From: Heliocidaris erythrogramma
Taxonomy: Eukaryota; Echinodermata; Echinoidea; Camarodonta; Echinometridae
Reading direction: 5' to 3'
Assembly (NCBI GenBank): GCA_025617745.1
Contig: CM046863.1
Location: 5,516,015 to 5,580,014 of the forward strand
DNA: 64,000 nt
Shown: in pieces, positions 43,710 through 55,815 of the stretch
Position numbering within the stretch: the stretch's first letter is position 1
Layout of the letters: each line of letters starts with the position of its first letter
Position numbers and translations under genes: made by a program
The notes under the pieces: model-generated
Told to the model about the DNA's origin: nothing
The model's input: only the letters and a program-made list of their open reading frames with translations
Databases searched by the model: none

Positions 43710-44491
43710 GGGTGAAGCTGCTGCAGCTGCTGTCGTTGAAAAACAAATTGGAAGACTTGACTCCAAGTCTGATCTTTGGAATAGCTGAATCTTTTAGCTA
43801 GCTTATCCTTCTCTTCATGCCAAATTCGGAATACAGGCCAGGATTCTCAAAATCATCTTGGGCAAAGTCATCGCTGCAGATTGTACTCCACTCACTTGGC
43901 CGGCCCTTGCCACTCTGCCCGCGTGAGCTTTAATTTGCGACCCACATTTTCCGTAGATTTTCATCTTTAGGAAAATGATATAGGCTTACACCATCTTTAG
44001 GGGTCGCAACTATACACCGATTAGGCACTATTGATGAAACTGTGTCCCAAAATCAAAGTTATTGTGAGGAATTAAACACACGAAAATACGCAATGCAAAT
44101 GGTCGATGCGGTGAATATCATGCTCGGCACCGGGCTGGGCCTGCCGGGGGCCTCCGGGCGCGCACGGTATAGGTTAGTGGTATTATTTTCCCTTACTTTT
44201 CATGCGTCACAGATCACGTGATCACGATGTCGCTTCGATGGGTTTTTTTAGGGGCGGGGCTAATATGACTGCGTAAATCAGCAAAAATGTACTTTTCAAA
44301 TGATTATAAAATATGAATGAATGCATAAAAAATTGTGTGATGGATATTTTTTGGCTCCTGATGACACCTTCCTACGAAAAATGGGCAATTATTTTTTTTA
44401 TTTTAGTGACCCTTTAACAAACAGTTTTAATGGATCTAACAATAGTCCGCGATATAAAAATACCCCCACCCCTTCCAATTCTGCGACTTAC
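43710..44491. other. Non-coding
   Basis: Includes (CTG)n-like GCTGCTGCAGCTGCTG and a GC-rich stretch at 44126-44168. It may contain the intron following the candidate exon below. Confidence 0.35.
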
Positions 44492-44647
44492 CTGATCGTT
44501 CAGCTCCAGTGAGTCTGTGATGGCATGCTTCAGCTGAGGTATAACGCTACTGTATTGGATTGTGTCGCAGCTGCATTGATTTTCTGCAGAGATTGTGTGG
44601 CTGTCGTAAACACAAGTAACGTCCCCGGTCGTGCTGTGGGATGTCAA
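44492..44647 (-). CDS. Candidate first exon, unknown protein
   Basis: On the minus strand ATG at 44647 opens exactly 52 codons to GATCAG|GTAAGT, a consensus donor in phase 0. The peptide begins MTSHSTTGDVTCVYDSHTIS and ends QLKHAITDSLELNDQ. It resembles no family I can name. Beyond the donor the frame continues 25 codons into C-rich repeat-like DNA, supporting an exon edge. Upstream (higher coordinates) is a GC-mixed region without an obvious TATA. It may be chance. Confidence 0.25.
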
Positions 44648-45083
44648 GGGATGGGGCTGCGCTGGAGTGCTAACTGCAGCGGAAATCTAATGTTATCGAC
44701 TTCTGATTATCGAGTGTGATCGAGTGTGACTAGAAAGGAGTATGATCGAAACAGTTACTAAAGATCGTTGTGATCGTTAATCAATATCCGATACCATGTA
44801 CCACATTTTTATTTTCACAAAATTTAGTTCAGCGATAAATTATTTTTAAAATACTGTGATCCAGCGTGATGGAGCGTGATCTCGGCAATGAAGAGTATCG
44901 CTGCTAATGTTTACGAGTATGCTATACTAATTTTGATCCGAGTGATTGGTAGGATTGCTTTTGGTCGAATTGATCAATGAGATCGCCTTGATTATTTTAT
45001 GGGCTATAATCGGCGATATCAACGATATCAGAGTTAAGTGTCGCCCTGTAGTGAGCTCAATAACACGAATTGTGTATAATATA
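44648..45083. other. Non-coding, recurrent TGATC words
   Basis: Repeated GATCGAGTGTGA and CAGCGTGAT/GAGCGTGAT words at 44712-44730 and 44862-44880. No gene. Confidence 0.4.
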
Positions 45084-45325
45084 CACTGTTGGTCATAATG
45101 GTAGCATAATTTTTTTTCTACCTTTCGTACACTATTGACAACAATACGAGTCATTTTTTGGCAAAATAAAGCTTATATCTTCACCGATTTTATTGATAAA
45201 TCTGTTCTCAACATATGAACTAAAAAAATATAAGACAAAAATTAATTCATACAAACTTTATGCACTGGTTTAAACCACTTTTTACAAACACAATCAGATA
45301 GACATTGGATTCCTTGAAAAAAAAT
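45084..45325. mobile_element. Solo end of the mariner family seen at 14280
   Basis: Same CACTGTTGGTCATAATGG start after TA and about 240 bp of closely matching sequence, including AACATATGAA and TTCATACAAACTTTATGC words. It keeps a 12-bp stretch (near 45130) that the other copy lacks. No transposase here. Confidence 0.85.
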
Positions 45326-45339
45326 GGACACGTTTTCAG

Positions 45340-45760
45340 AAGATGATTTTTACCTAATATCGTCAAATCTCTTTGCTTCCACCAACTCAATAACTTTTTT
45401 ATTTTACTTAATATTTCTTGCATCTTGTACGAAAATAGTTACATCATCATCGTATAGCACTTGTTTAACTTCATTATGAGCAAATGAAAAACCTTTAACA
45501 CCGAAATAATTTCTTATAACATTTGCCAGTAATTCAATAGTTAGTATAAAAAGGCATGGTGAGAGAGGATCTCCCTGTCCCACTCCCCTCTGTATTTCTT
45601 TGTAGTTGATTTCTTCTTTAACCTTAACATCCATGGAAAAAAAAATATTCCTAGTATCTTCACAACCTCCACCATATTCCACCATTTTGGGACAGAATCC
45701 TGGTTTGTATTGATTCCTAATCCCATTAAATTTTGTTTTGTCCCTGTTCAAAATGAGAGC
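45340..45760 (-). pseudogene. LINE RT catalytic-region fragment (L1/Tx1-like)
   Basis: The 115-aa frame (45404-45751) reads RGVGQGDPLSPCLFILTIEL, LANVIRN and QVLYDDDVTIFVQDA. It is the RT palm with YADD changed to YDDD. Upstream residues (LNRDKTKF then CPKMVEYGGG) normally lie after the catalytic box, so the fragment seems rearranged. The right side ends near 45760. Confidence 0.75.
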
Positions 45761-47359
45761 ACTTAATTTACAAAAGACTTCCTAGTATCTTCAAAACTAT
45801 TCAAGGACTGTAGTAGACCAGCCAAGAAGATTTTTTTTTTACTTTGGACGGCATTTTGGGGTAATGCTCGGCGTTCATGCTTAAAGACTTGCAAAAATAC
45901 TGACGAATAACGTACGGGCGGATGCCACGCGCATTTTTGCCTAAAAATGCCATTTTTGGCTCAAAATTTGAAAGAATGCCAAAAATCACGATTTTTATTT
46001 TTTTCGACCTAATATGTAATACCTAAGACTTTTCAAGTGATATCAGATTTATTTTGAGTTTCAAGTTATAAACCTGATTAATACACAATTGAAAGTAGGA
46101 TATTACACACACATGTATGGCGTAATGAAACATAAAACTGTGATTTACTCAAAGTAATAGGTTGTGAAATCTACCAATATTTCAACGTTTTTCCCCAACG
46201 TAAATTTGTCATTTTAAACGCCTTTTCTTGATTAAACATATTATGTATATTTTCATGTCACACACAGAAAAGAAATTATCCGATAAGGTAATGTATAACT
46301 CATTTTATCTTATCCCAAACAGAACGATGTGTTTTTACTGGATGCACATTTTGACTGAAAAACACTATTTGAAGGTACATCTAGAGTGTATATGGCAATT
46401 ATCCCATGTTTATTAGTATAGTCTATGGGCCAAAAACTGAAATGTCTCCACCCCCTTAGAAATAATCTTAAATGATTTTTTTCCTGTTAGATGGGACCAT
46501 TAACTATCAGAATATGCTTCTTTGCCCTAAATTAAGAGGTGGGCGTGGCCACAAGGACTATTACCATGGCAACGGATCAAACACAGTAGAATTTAAGAAA
46601 ATGTCATGTATTCGTGATTAAGAAAGGACAAAAACACATTATAACATTTTAAAGTAATGTATCACAAGTTTCTCACTTGATAAAAACTCAAACAAAAGGT
46701 GTCCATCATGTTTGAAAATGGCTTTTGATATGGAAACAGTAAGACCAAAAAAAAAATATTTGAGCAAAAAAAAACAACAAAAAAAACACGATGCTACCGA
46801 AAAAAATAAATATTAATATATTTGTATTGTACATGATTATCTTCTCTTTTACACGACACTCACTTATCAAAATTTGTTTAAGTAAAGGGATGATGGAGGA
46901 GACCACTAAATGTGTAGGCCGTTACCATGGTAACAAATAAATTTATTGCATTTCTAATGAAATACAGAACTAATTTGTTTCAACATGAAATAATGGTAAA
47001 CATCTAATCATTGTTACCGCCTGTTTTATTATATTCACAAATTTAGTTTGGAATATACAGTAGTTTGGAATTTGATTTATAAAAAAAAATATGTTGCCAT
47101 GGAAACAGAATTAATGAAGATGACATCTTTCAACTAAAGAAGGAAATGTAACTAACCAATATAAAATATATAGCAATTAGATTAACAAACACCGTCAGCG
47201 ATTAGAATCTGCTCGTTGGTTGTGAATGTGACCACTATCATAATAGCTGTTACCAAAATTTGGTAGCTAATATAAAAAGTGGTGTTGTCTTTCTACCAGA
47301 ATTTCTGTTTACTTGATTCCAATCTAGATCCAGAAGATTTGTCATATGGTCATATATAT
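45761..47359. other. Non-coding, AT-rich
   Basis: Words GTTACCATGG and GTTGCCATGG recur (46918-46932, 47091-47104). No gene or RNA recognised. Confidence 0.4.
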
Positions 47360-48612
47360 AAGGTCATATGGAAGCTTACATCACTTTAAACAATGAAGCA
47401 TTGAAGCACAAAGGAGAATTTAACTTTTTACAAAATATTTTAGACTAAAATAGCAACATTCGTTGCATCAGCGTCAGCCACACTTGGAACAAGAAGATTT
47501 TGATTGTTTGACTCTTTTTAAAAAAACCTTGGTGCTCAGTCATCCATGACAACAAGGTCATATGGAAGCTTACATGTACATCACTTTAAACAATGAAGCA
47601 TTGAAGCACAAATGTGACCCGCCGCCTCAAAACCTACAATAAGTCGCACGGACCACAACGCAGCAAACAGCCCAAAATAGTAGATTTGCTTGGATCAGTA
47701 GATTTTCTGTTTTTGATTGAAATGGGTAGTTTCATTATTATTCTATCATGTCTCAAGTTTGTGAGTCGTAATTCGACTCAGAAATATGTTTTTTGGGGGC
47801 ATTTTAAAATGACTCCTTTTTTTTCACCTGTCAAGCTAATGAATGTTTGGAGAGCTCTTGTAATACTTTCATTCAATGCCAAATTACTTCTTTACCTCTA
47901 AAGGTATTAAATTGATTTTTGGAGTGAGTAATGAATAGGTCCTCCTGGAGCAGTGTGCCAAAATTCAGCCTAATCTAATAATCCCTTCATACCGGTTGGT
48001 ATGGCCATTTGAATACCCAGTTTTGTATAACACAACAAAATAATTTTGGCGACCTATTGTAGGTTTTGAGGCGTCGGGTCACAAATGAGAATTTAACTTT
48101 TTACAAAATATTTCACACTAAAATAGCAACATTCATTGCATCAGCGTCAGCCCAACAAGAAGATTTTGATTGTTTGACTCTTTTTTTAAAAACCTTGGTG
48201 CTCAGTCATACATGACAACAATGTCATATGGAAGCTTACATGTACATCACTTTAAACAATGAAGCATTGAAGCAAAAAGGAGAATTTAACTTTTTACAAA
48301 ATATTTTAGACTAAAATAGCAACATTCGTTCCATCAGCGTCAGCCCACACTTGGAACAAGAAGATTTTGATTGTTCGACTCTTTTTAAAAACCCTGGTGC
48401 TCAGTCGTCCATGACAACAAGGTCGTATGGAAGCTTTACGTTACTTTAAACAATGAAGCATTGAAGCACAAAGGAGAATTTAACTTTTTACAAAATATTT
48501 TAGACTAAAGTAGCAATATTAGTTGCATCAGCGTCAGCCCACAGTTGGAACAAGGAGATTTTGATTGTTTGGCTCTTTTTAAAAACCCTGGTGCTCAGTC
48601 ATCCATGGCAGA
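47360..48612. repeat. Tandem repeat, 194-199-bp unit, four copies
   Basis: The anchor ATGGAAGCTT occurs at 47371, 47565, 48231 and 48430. Shared words include CACTTTAAACAATGAAGCAT, GAGAATTTAACTTTTTACAA, GCATCAGCGTCAGCC and TGGTGCTCAGTC. The second copy is lengthened by the insertion at 47614-48082. The fourth ends at CATCCATGGCA. Confidence 0.93.
47614..48082. mobile_element. 469-bp TIR element inside the tandem repeat
   Basis: The ends GTGACCCGCCGCCTCAAAAC and, inverted, GTGACCCGACGCCTCAAAAC continue as CTACAATA.GTCGC (about 34-bp TIR). AAAT flanks both sides (47610-47613, 48083-48086), a likely 4-bp target duplication. Removing it restores a normal repeat unit. A 95-aa frame inside has no transposase features. 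Confidence 0.9.
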
Positions 48613-49612
48613 AATTTCATGAATGAGGTACTACTAGACAGACAATAAGCTATTCTTCACCATGAAGTAAATTTTAAAGTCGCATCGATTACAACATTTT
48701 AATTAGAAGCTATCAGAGTTGTGTGTACTATTTTTGATAAGCACTGTATTTATGTATCCATTTATTTGAACTTATTCATACACGATAAAAGCATGATCAT
48801 TATGAAACTGTTTTGCATCATGTTCAGGAATAAACAATAAGGTATAGCATAAATTGGTAACAATTCATAAGAAAAAAAAGTAATATAGTTACATAATGAA
48901 ATATAAGTAATGAAATAATAAGGAAAAAGAACAATAATAAACGGCTATGAATATTTCAAAACTAACAAATTCAGTACATGTATATTATGTAATGTTAAGC
49001 CGAATGTGGAATGCGGATAAAATCCATGTACTAATGAGACAACAGGATTACAAAAAAAGCATGACCGTAATTTTGTCGATTGTCATCTAAAATAAGAACC
49101 GTAAAAAGTCGTCTTTGGAAATTTATTATTGAAAGTCACACAGAGATCATAAACATACATGTATATTGGTCATTAAGGTTTGCTGGCAACTATTATACGG
49201 TATAATTACAAATTTAGTGTTGATGTAGAGTGTAGCGACTTAAAATCACGAGTTGGCAACTAATTAATATTTGTCACAGACCAGGGCGGCAAAGCGTCTC
49301 GTGATGGCGGGGGGGGGGGGGGGGGGGAGGGGGTAAATTAGACACTAGCAGAAAAAGAACTTCTGTGGGAAAGCGGGCATGCACAAGGGGGCAATAACAG
49401 AAAAGGCACTTTTTAGGCAAAAGGGAAAGGCATAAATGCAAACGTTAAAGTGAATACATAAGTTTTAGACATTATATACCCTACATTTTGAAGCCATCTC
49501 GGGAAGATTCAAATAATCATATTTGTTTCTCTCTTTACATTACAGTGTGCAGTTGAGTGTGAGGGTCTGTATATTCCTTTAATTTCCAATCGAGCATAGC
49601 GGGCTGTGATAC
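48613..49612. other. Non-coding; poly-G tract
   Basis: AT-rich, then a roughly 24-nt near-pure G tract at 49308-49334. No gene. Confidence 0.45.
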
Positions 49613-49787
49613 CCAGTGGTGGATCGGGGGGGGGGGGCTTTTGGCGGAGCTTTTTAAAATTATCCCTGATTGACATCTAGGACTTCAGCCCCCTATTTTG
49701 GCCTTTCCTTTTTTCTTTCGTTTTTTTCGCATATCTCTCTTTCACATCGAGACTCCCCCCACTTTGAAAAAATCCTGGATCCGCCGG
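49613..49787. repeat. Short element with CAGTGGTGGATC / inverse ends
   Basis: CAGTGGTGGATCGGGGGG on the left and CCTGGATCCGCCGGTG on the right form imperfect inverted ends about 175 bp apart. This is a MITE of the family whose ends abut poly-G in several places of the window. Confidence 0.5.
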
Positions 49788-50097
49788 TGACATTAGATTC
49801 TTATGAAGAGGAAAAAAGTCATCCTAGTGGGGTTCAAAGTACAATGTCATCATGAAAGACTGGATAGACTCGTGGGCGTCGCTAGGCCTTTCTGAGTTGG
49901 AGGGGGGGGGGGTGCGAGATTACTAATTTACCGATGAACCCGAGTCTGTGTGCCACCGATAACCGATAAACCTTTCTTTGTGAACGACAACATTATTATT
50001 TATTTTTTGGGGGGAGGGGCATGTGCAGAAGCAATTAACTGAATAATTTGTTCTCAACCTATATCAACCGTGAGTCTATTTTCATTTAATGATGAAC
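49788..50097. other. Repeat-like, poly-G
   Basis: GGGCGTCGCTAGGCC (49874) precedes a poly-G at about 49902. No gene. Confidence 0.45.
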
Positions 50098-51400
50098 AAT
50101 AATACATAACATTTATATTGCGCTGAATACATACATGTATGTTTCTAAGCGCCGAAGCAGTATTATTACCCTGAGGGTCGTTTCATCAAACCGTCATAAC
50201 GACAAGATCAGCGACATCTCGACGTTATCGCTCAACTTGTTCGCTAACTGTTTCACAAAGCCGTCTTAGCCAAGACCAGCGACAACTTCACCGACAAGTG
50301 ACTTGTCGGTGCTCCAGACCCGTCATATCTTTTTAGAACGCCACCACAAGTCAGCTATTAGTTAGTCTATGGGCTGCGAAAAAATAACAAATGTAAATTA
50401 AGAGAACATTTATTTCCTGATCTCCAAGCACTATCCTTTATCATTCCTTTACCAGACAGTATTACTAATGTCCGTATTATAATATTGTACAGACGAACAA
50501 TATGTACCTATGGCTTCTTGACCCCGCAACAAGTAAATGAGATTAATATTAAAAATACCCACATCCGTCTACCATAGAATTAACATCGAAAACGGAACAG
50601 TCTGTATATACAGACCCATGTGAACGACGACAATTTATCATGTATGTATTTTCCCTATTCTTCCCGTTTTCTCGCAATGCTTTGATATGAATGATATTAT
50701 ATGTATCTTTTAATGAATAAATATTTAAAACTGGGCCATAGGATATCTTAATTTAATCATTTTCTCTAAAATGAACACGATTTGGGTCTTCTTTCCGTAA
50801 TTAGTCACTTACGGTATCCTCTTACCTACACATCTAGATTCGTACATCGCAAAAGCCTCCTCGAGTTTTCTCAATTTTATAAATTCTAAGATCCCATAAG
50901 TAAGACATCTTTTCATGTAAACGGGATGTTTGTATCACAAGCATTCATCTTCGCTGCCATTTTTGACATTTTGGAATAGTTTGGGAAAAACTGAGCCTCA
51001 AAATCTGTTTGGGTAATTGACGATAATTCCAATGGACTGTGATATAGACTTTTTGCCGATGAGTATCGATATCACTGAGTTGTCGTTTATCATGTCTTCG
51101 TGAAACAGTTTTTCAGGTCCATGACATTTCCGTAGATCGCCGACAACATTTATGACTGTCATGGAGTTGATTTGATGAAACGACCCCCAGGATTTAGCCC
51201 AGGTGCCCTATAAGGTGCTGAAAGCAGTCAAGCAATAAATTCCTACCATGTACCCATTTACTACACCTGGGTGGAGACTGGCGAATGTAGATGAATGTCT
51301 TGCCAAAGGACATTCATGCCATGGCGGGATTCGAACAGCGAACCATGAGATCCACAGTCCGGTGACGTATCCACTAGACCCCACGACACTTCTATTTGAT
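50098..51400 (-). mobile_element. tRNA-derived SINE, split by a TIR element
   Basis: The outer parts 50098-50174 and 51187-51400 align with the SINE at 19351-19631: TTTCTAAGCGCCGAAG and TATTATTACCC on one side; CTTGCCAAAGGACATT and TCCACAGTCCGGTGACGTAT on the other. A and B boxes are on the minus strand near 51380 and 51330. The B box is mutated (GTTCGAATCC type). Confidence 0.87.
50175..51186. mobile_element. 1,012-bp non-autonomous TIR element nested in the SINE
   Basis: The termini GGGTCGTTTCATCAAA (50175-50190) and its exact inverse (51171-51186) bound it. Further inside, ACTGTTTCACAAAG/ACTGTTTCACGAAG and GACAA-containing words also recur inverted, so the TIR is long but degenerate. No open frame over 60 aa of note. 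The target duplication is not clear. Confidence 0.82.
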
Positions 51401-53466
51401 AAATCTAATTCGATTTTTTTTCCTTGCCAATATCTAATTAAAGCACCACCTACAATCACTTGTTCCACATCAAATGAGAGTTAATATCATATTCGCGAGC
51501 GAGCCCCTTTTCTAATGTTCGATTTTAATAATTATCATATTTAAGGGAATGTTAGGTTTGCGAGCGAGTGTAGAGAGCGAGCGGGAAAATAGTAATATCT
51601 CTCATTGAAAGAAATTGGCAGCATAAACGGAAGTTTCTTGGCAAGGGGCGGAGCGGGCACAAGCGTATTTAAGGGAATGTTAATTTTGATTAGGCGAGCG
51701 AGCGTAGCGACCGATCAAACTTTGTTGACACTTGTCTTTTGATAATAATGTATAGCATAAACGGGATCCTCTTTCTCCGAAGCGGGGCGGGCACAAGATA
51801 TTTTACAAAATAAATGACTCTTTTTAGGGGTCAAAAGGGCACTTTAATAATGGAAGGAAAACGCGATGTATCAGAATGAAAGGGGCAATAATATTGAGGA
51901 TAAATATGGCACTCAACAGAGATAATAAGGAGCACCTATTAGAAGGAAAGGATCACTTTATTGAAAAAAATGAATAGGGGTACTTTGCTAAGTAAAACAG
52001 GTAACTCTCAGAATAGGGGAATAACAGATGAGGGGATACTTATCAGCTTATGAGAATACAAAAAAAAAATGTTGTTGCAAAGGAAAAAAAAGCACTTATC
52101 GAAGGAAAAGGGGCACGTATCAGATTTGAATAAGGGTTTATATAAAAAAGGAACGTATATTTATAAAAGGGAAATTTTTAGAGGTGAAAAGAGAACATTT
52201 GTTAATAATTAGATAAATATATATAGCTACTATATTAGTTATTCTGCTGTGCTGTGATGTAATGTAACAGAACTCCCCAAAATTCTACTGAATAAGCACA
52301 CATTATAAAGAAAAAGGGGTACTTTGGGGATATTTTTAAGATGAGAAACTGTTCACGCCCAGAACGTACCATGCACTTTTGCAGATGTACAACATTGGTT
52401 AGAACATGGAACAAGTAGCAGGGATTTTTCATGTAAAGGGAAGAGATAGCTAGGCGGTATCGAGATTCCCAAACATGGGTGTCGATCCCGGGCGGGTGGG
52501 AGGGGGGGGGGGGGGAGGGGGGCGCTGGGGGTTATATATTCCCCCTGAAATCTGAAATCTGAGGTTGGGGTGGCCTGTATAATCCAAATATTTTTGTATG
52601 TGAGAATTACGATACATCAACTTAAAACTAGTAATTATCCAAATTCATTATTTAACAACATTTAATCTACAGAAAACCATTTCGGGATGCTCTAAATGCA
52701 AGTTTTATAGACAGATATTTGAAAAAGTCCCTGGTGTTGGAGGGGGATACCCCCCCCCCCCCCCCCCGCACCTTCCTCTCGCCGGTCATCCCCCAATCAT
52801 GAACACAGATCCACATCCGTGTTCCCAAGGAAAGTTATAATAAATGACCTTAAATTAAATTCCATGTATACTGTCAGCTATAGGTACTGTAGATTACCAG
52901 GCTAACGATAGGTTTGATTCTGGTGTTGTGTAGTGTGTATAGCACAACAAAAATAAGGTGACTTCACACAAGATATAAGGTTTGATAAGCTTTTAATTAG
53001 AGCTTCAAACTTCAAAAATAAATTCAAGACATTACATTAATATATACTTCTTTAGAACAAAAATAAATACAGTTGGATGCTTGCATGCAATGCAGTGTAT
53101 TAAATTATATTGCTTCTAGGTGACTTTTGTTAACATAATACTTGATTAAATACCTAAATGTTTTAAAGGCCAAATGTTATTCCAAAACAGTATGACATCT
53201 TCTTTGAACAAATAATGTCACTGATTAAACTGTAGTGTGGCAGAATAGGGGTCTCATCCTAACAAAAGATATGGTTGAATAGCACCTTATAAATGGGGTG
53301 TAAAAGTTGAACTCTGGCTCGCTAATTCAGGACGACCTGACGTTTCAGTCCATGCAACGTGCGATCGAGTTCATATTTCACGAGTAGATTCTGAGTGGTG
53401 ATCCGGCCTGCTTGGTGGGTAGAGTAGTTGATGAGTAGAGTTGTTGAGTGCCGAGTCGTGTCCACG
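51401..53466. other. Non-coding, repeat remnants
   Basis: GCGAGCGAG words and TATTTAAGGGAATGTTA (51540 and 51666) form a short direct repeat. Poly-G at 52500-52522 and poly-C at 52749-52767 flank about 250 bp, possibly another hairpin-type element. No gene. Confidence 0.45.
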
Positions 53467-53525
53467 ATGGACCAACGAGGTACCGACGAGGGGTATCGAA
53501 CGAGGAGTACCGACGAGCCCAGCTC
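53467..53525. repeat. Short ACGAGGxGTACCG minisatellite
   Basis: ACGAGGTACCG, ACGAGGGGTATCGA, ACGAGGAGTACCG and ACGAGCCC follow one another. Confidence 0.6.
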
Positions 53526-55094
53526 GTCCCTAATAAAGAGGGTTAAATTCCAATATTTTTAAGAAAATCTCCTCCATATAAAACAAACTAACCACCTTTA
53601 AATACTTCTGCCACAATAAATTCACCTAGTTCACTAAACCACACTATTCCAAGAACCTTGCAATATTTAAATGTATACAGTAACAGGTTAATTGTTCACT
53701 CTTGGTTAATTTATACCTCAAACCACTGTGCATCCTAAACAAAATGAATGTTATTTATACTAAAACTGCTGTTATTAAATGCAGCAATTTAGCACAGCCC
53801 ATCCAGAGTCAGAGTAATAATATAAGTTATATACTTAACTTTATGCATTTATAAAATAAACTGAAATTTCATTAATAACTTATGTAATCTATCAATAACT
53901 CACTCATCCAGTTCATGTAATTTGCTTAAAAGCATACATGTATAAATTCCCTACATTCCCTACATTAATATTTCAGTTTTAGATTAGATAACATAATTTG
54001 GTTCCTTGAATTTACAAAATAAGAAAATTAAGACTTACAATTCATGGAGGTGTGAGTCGAGTTGAAAGCATGAAGGCTTCTCCTGGCCTGAACTGCCGGA
54101 AGCGAAAGCTGAAACAAGGGCTGTTATGCCTGGTCTGCATAACACTACAAAACACATGGAGTGTGCCTCATCCTTGGTGCTTCCAATGCAACTTACAAAC
54201 AACTCGCCATAACATGTAGCTCCTGGCATGAGCTACCCAACCTGCTTCTGGCAAAACATTAGTGTCCTCTGTCTATACTACCCAAACTATCCCCTCACTT
54301 CAACTCACACTCATGCACAAACACAATAGCTCCCTGCTTAACACAATAACTCCCACCTGTATAAAACATTCAAAACACTCAAGCTGTGTCTTAATTGCCC
54401 TAACTGGTTTAGACCAGTTTCACTATTCCCTACTAAGCACTGGTGCCTTTTTCATTTCATTTAGATTTATTTCATTTCCAACAAAATACAAATCAAGTAA
54501 GTACAGTCAAGTAATTCAAATCAATACGATAAATAACAAAGTACCGTCATAACAGTTGATATAAGTTGCTAACAGAAATATGAACATACAATCAATAAAA
54601 AAAAACGACTGTGGCATTAATAAATAGAACCTTGTGATTTATATTTTGTGAAAATGGAGAGGCCCACTAAAAAGCGAAGCTTGTATATTGTGGGCTCCTC
54701 AAAAAGCAAATGCAGTAAATGAACTTTATGTAGCGAAAAATAGAAAATTAAATAAAACACGATAAAGGCCAACAGAGACCGTGAGCAGGAACCAAAAGTA
54801 TGAACTAAATTGATGAAAACAAACAAAACGAATGGAGTGAAATGAGGTAAATAAAGGGCAAGGAAGAGAGGGAGAGAGAAAGAGAGGGGGAGGGTGATGG
54901 AGATAAAGAGAAATAAAGATGAGTCGGAATGAAAGTGGAAGCTGCATGTGGATTAAAGGGGGGGGGGGGGGGGGGGAGTAGTGGGCGCACAAAACCATTA
55001 AAAAAAAAATTGGGGAGGAAAAACAAACCAGTAACAAGAAATGTTATTATGTTTAGTTTTTTTGTTTTTGTTTTTTAGTTTAGTTTTCGTTTTG
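53526..55094. other. Non-coding; GA-rich and poly-G stretches
   Basis: A 64-aa minus frame (54035-54229) with a GTAAGT just past its end is unassigned. A purine-rich block lies at 54855-54940 and a 19-G tract at 54958-54976. Confidence 0.4.
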
Positions 55095-55815
55095 TTTTTA
55101 GATATGATTGTAAGATTTGAGTAAAAAACATTTTAATTTACCCTTAAAGCTGTTTAGGGAGGGGGAATTTTTCAAGACACAATCAAGGGAATTCCAGAAT
55201 TTAGGGCCTTCAAAAATGAACGTATTTTTTGCTTTAAATGTCCTCAAAAGAGGTAAATGAAATTCATCTAACTGCCTAGTTGGGTATTTGTGAACGCTCT
55301 GATTTTTTACATGTCTTGAAAAACACTGGGTGAACTACCATTATTATAACGATACATAAATTGACCTAACTGAAATGAATATAAATCCTTTATTTTGAGG
55401 ATTTTATTTTCGAAAAATAAAGAGTCAGTATGAGAGCGCATGGGGGCATTGCAAATAATGCGAATAGCCCTCTTTTGTAATAACAAAACTTTTTCTATTA
55501 GTGTTTGATGGGTATTACCCCAGACCAAGAGACCGTAATTTAAGTATGGTAAAATCAGTGTCGAATAAAGCATAAGTAATGAGGATTGAGGTAACAAAAA
55601 TTTGAGTTTATTAATAATACCAATATTTCGCGAAATAACTTTGCAAATATTATCGATATGTAATTTCCATGTAAGTTGGTTGTCGACTATCACCCCCAGG
55701 AATTTTGTGTGAGATACCTGTTTCAATGGATCGTTATCGAGGACTATGTTGGAAGGTAATGATACTAAAGAGTTGCTAAATATCATGTAATTTGTCTTCT
55801 GAAGATTAACTCTTC
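55095..55815 (-). pseudogene. CR1/Jockey-like LINE RT C-terminal part
   Basis: From about 55815 leftward: NLQKTNYMIF, HTKFLGVIVDNQLTWKLHID, ISRNIGIINKL, LPYLNYGLLVWGNT and LLLQKRAIRIICNAPMRSHT. These are the thumb and C-terminal signatures of Jockey/CR1-type LINEs. After a frameshift near 55312 the end continues (YPTRQLDEFHLPLL, GPKFWNSL) to about 55095. Codons right of about 55815 do not fit the family, so it is 5' truncated there. Confidence 0.85.

Noticed and set aside
47360..48612. CRISPR-like array
   Set aside because: Units are 194-199 bp with no short repeat/spacer structure. This is eukaryotic tandem-repeat DNA.
54035..54229. 64-aa minus frame followed by GTAAGT as an exon
   Set aside because: The donor-like site lies past in-frame material of no recognisable character, and another GTAAGT lies inside the frame. 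Insufficient support.
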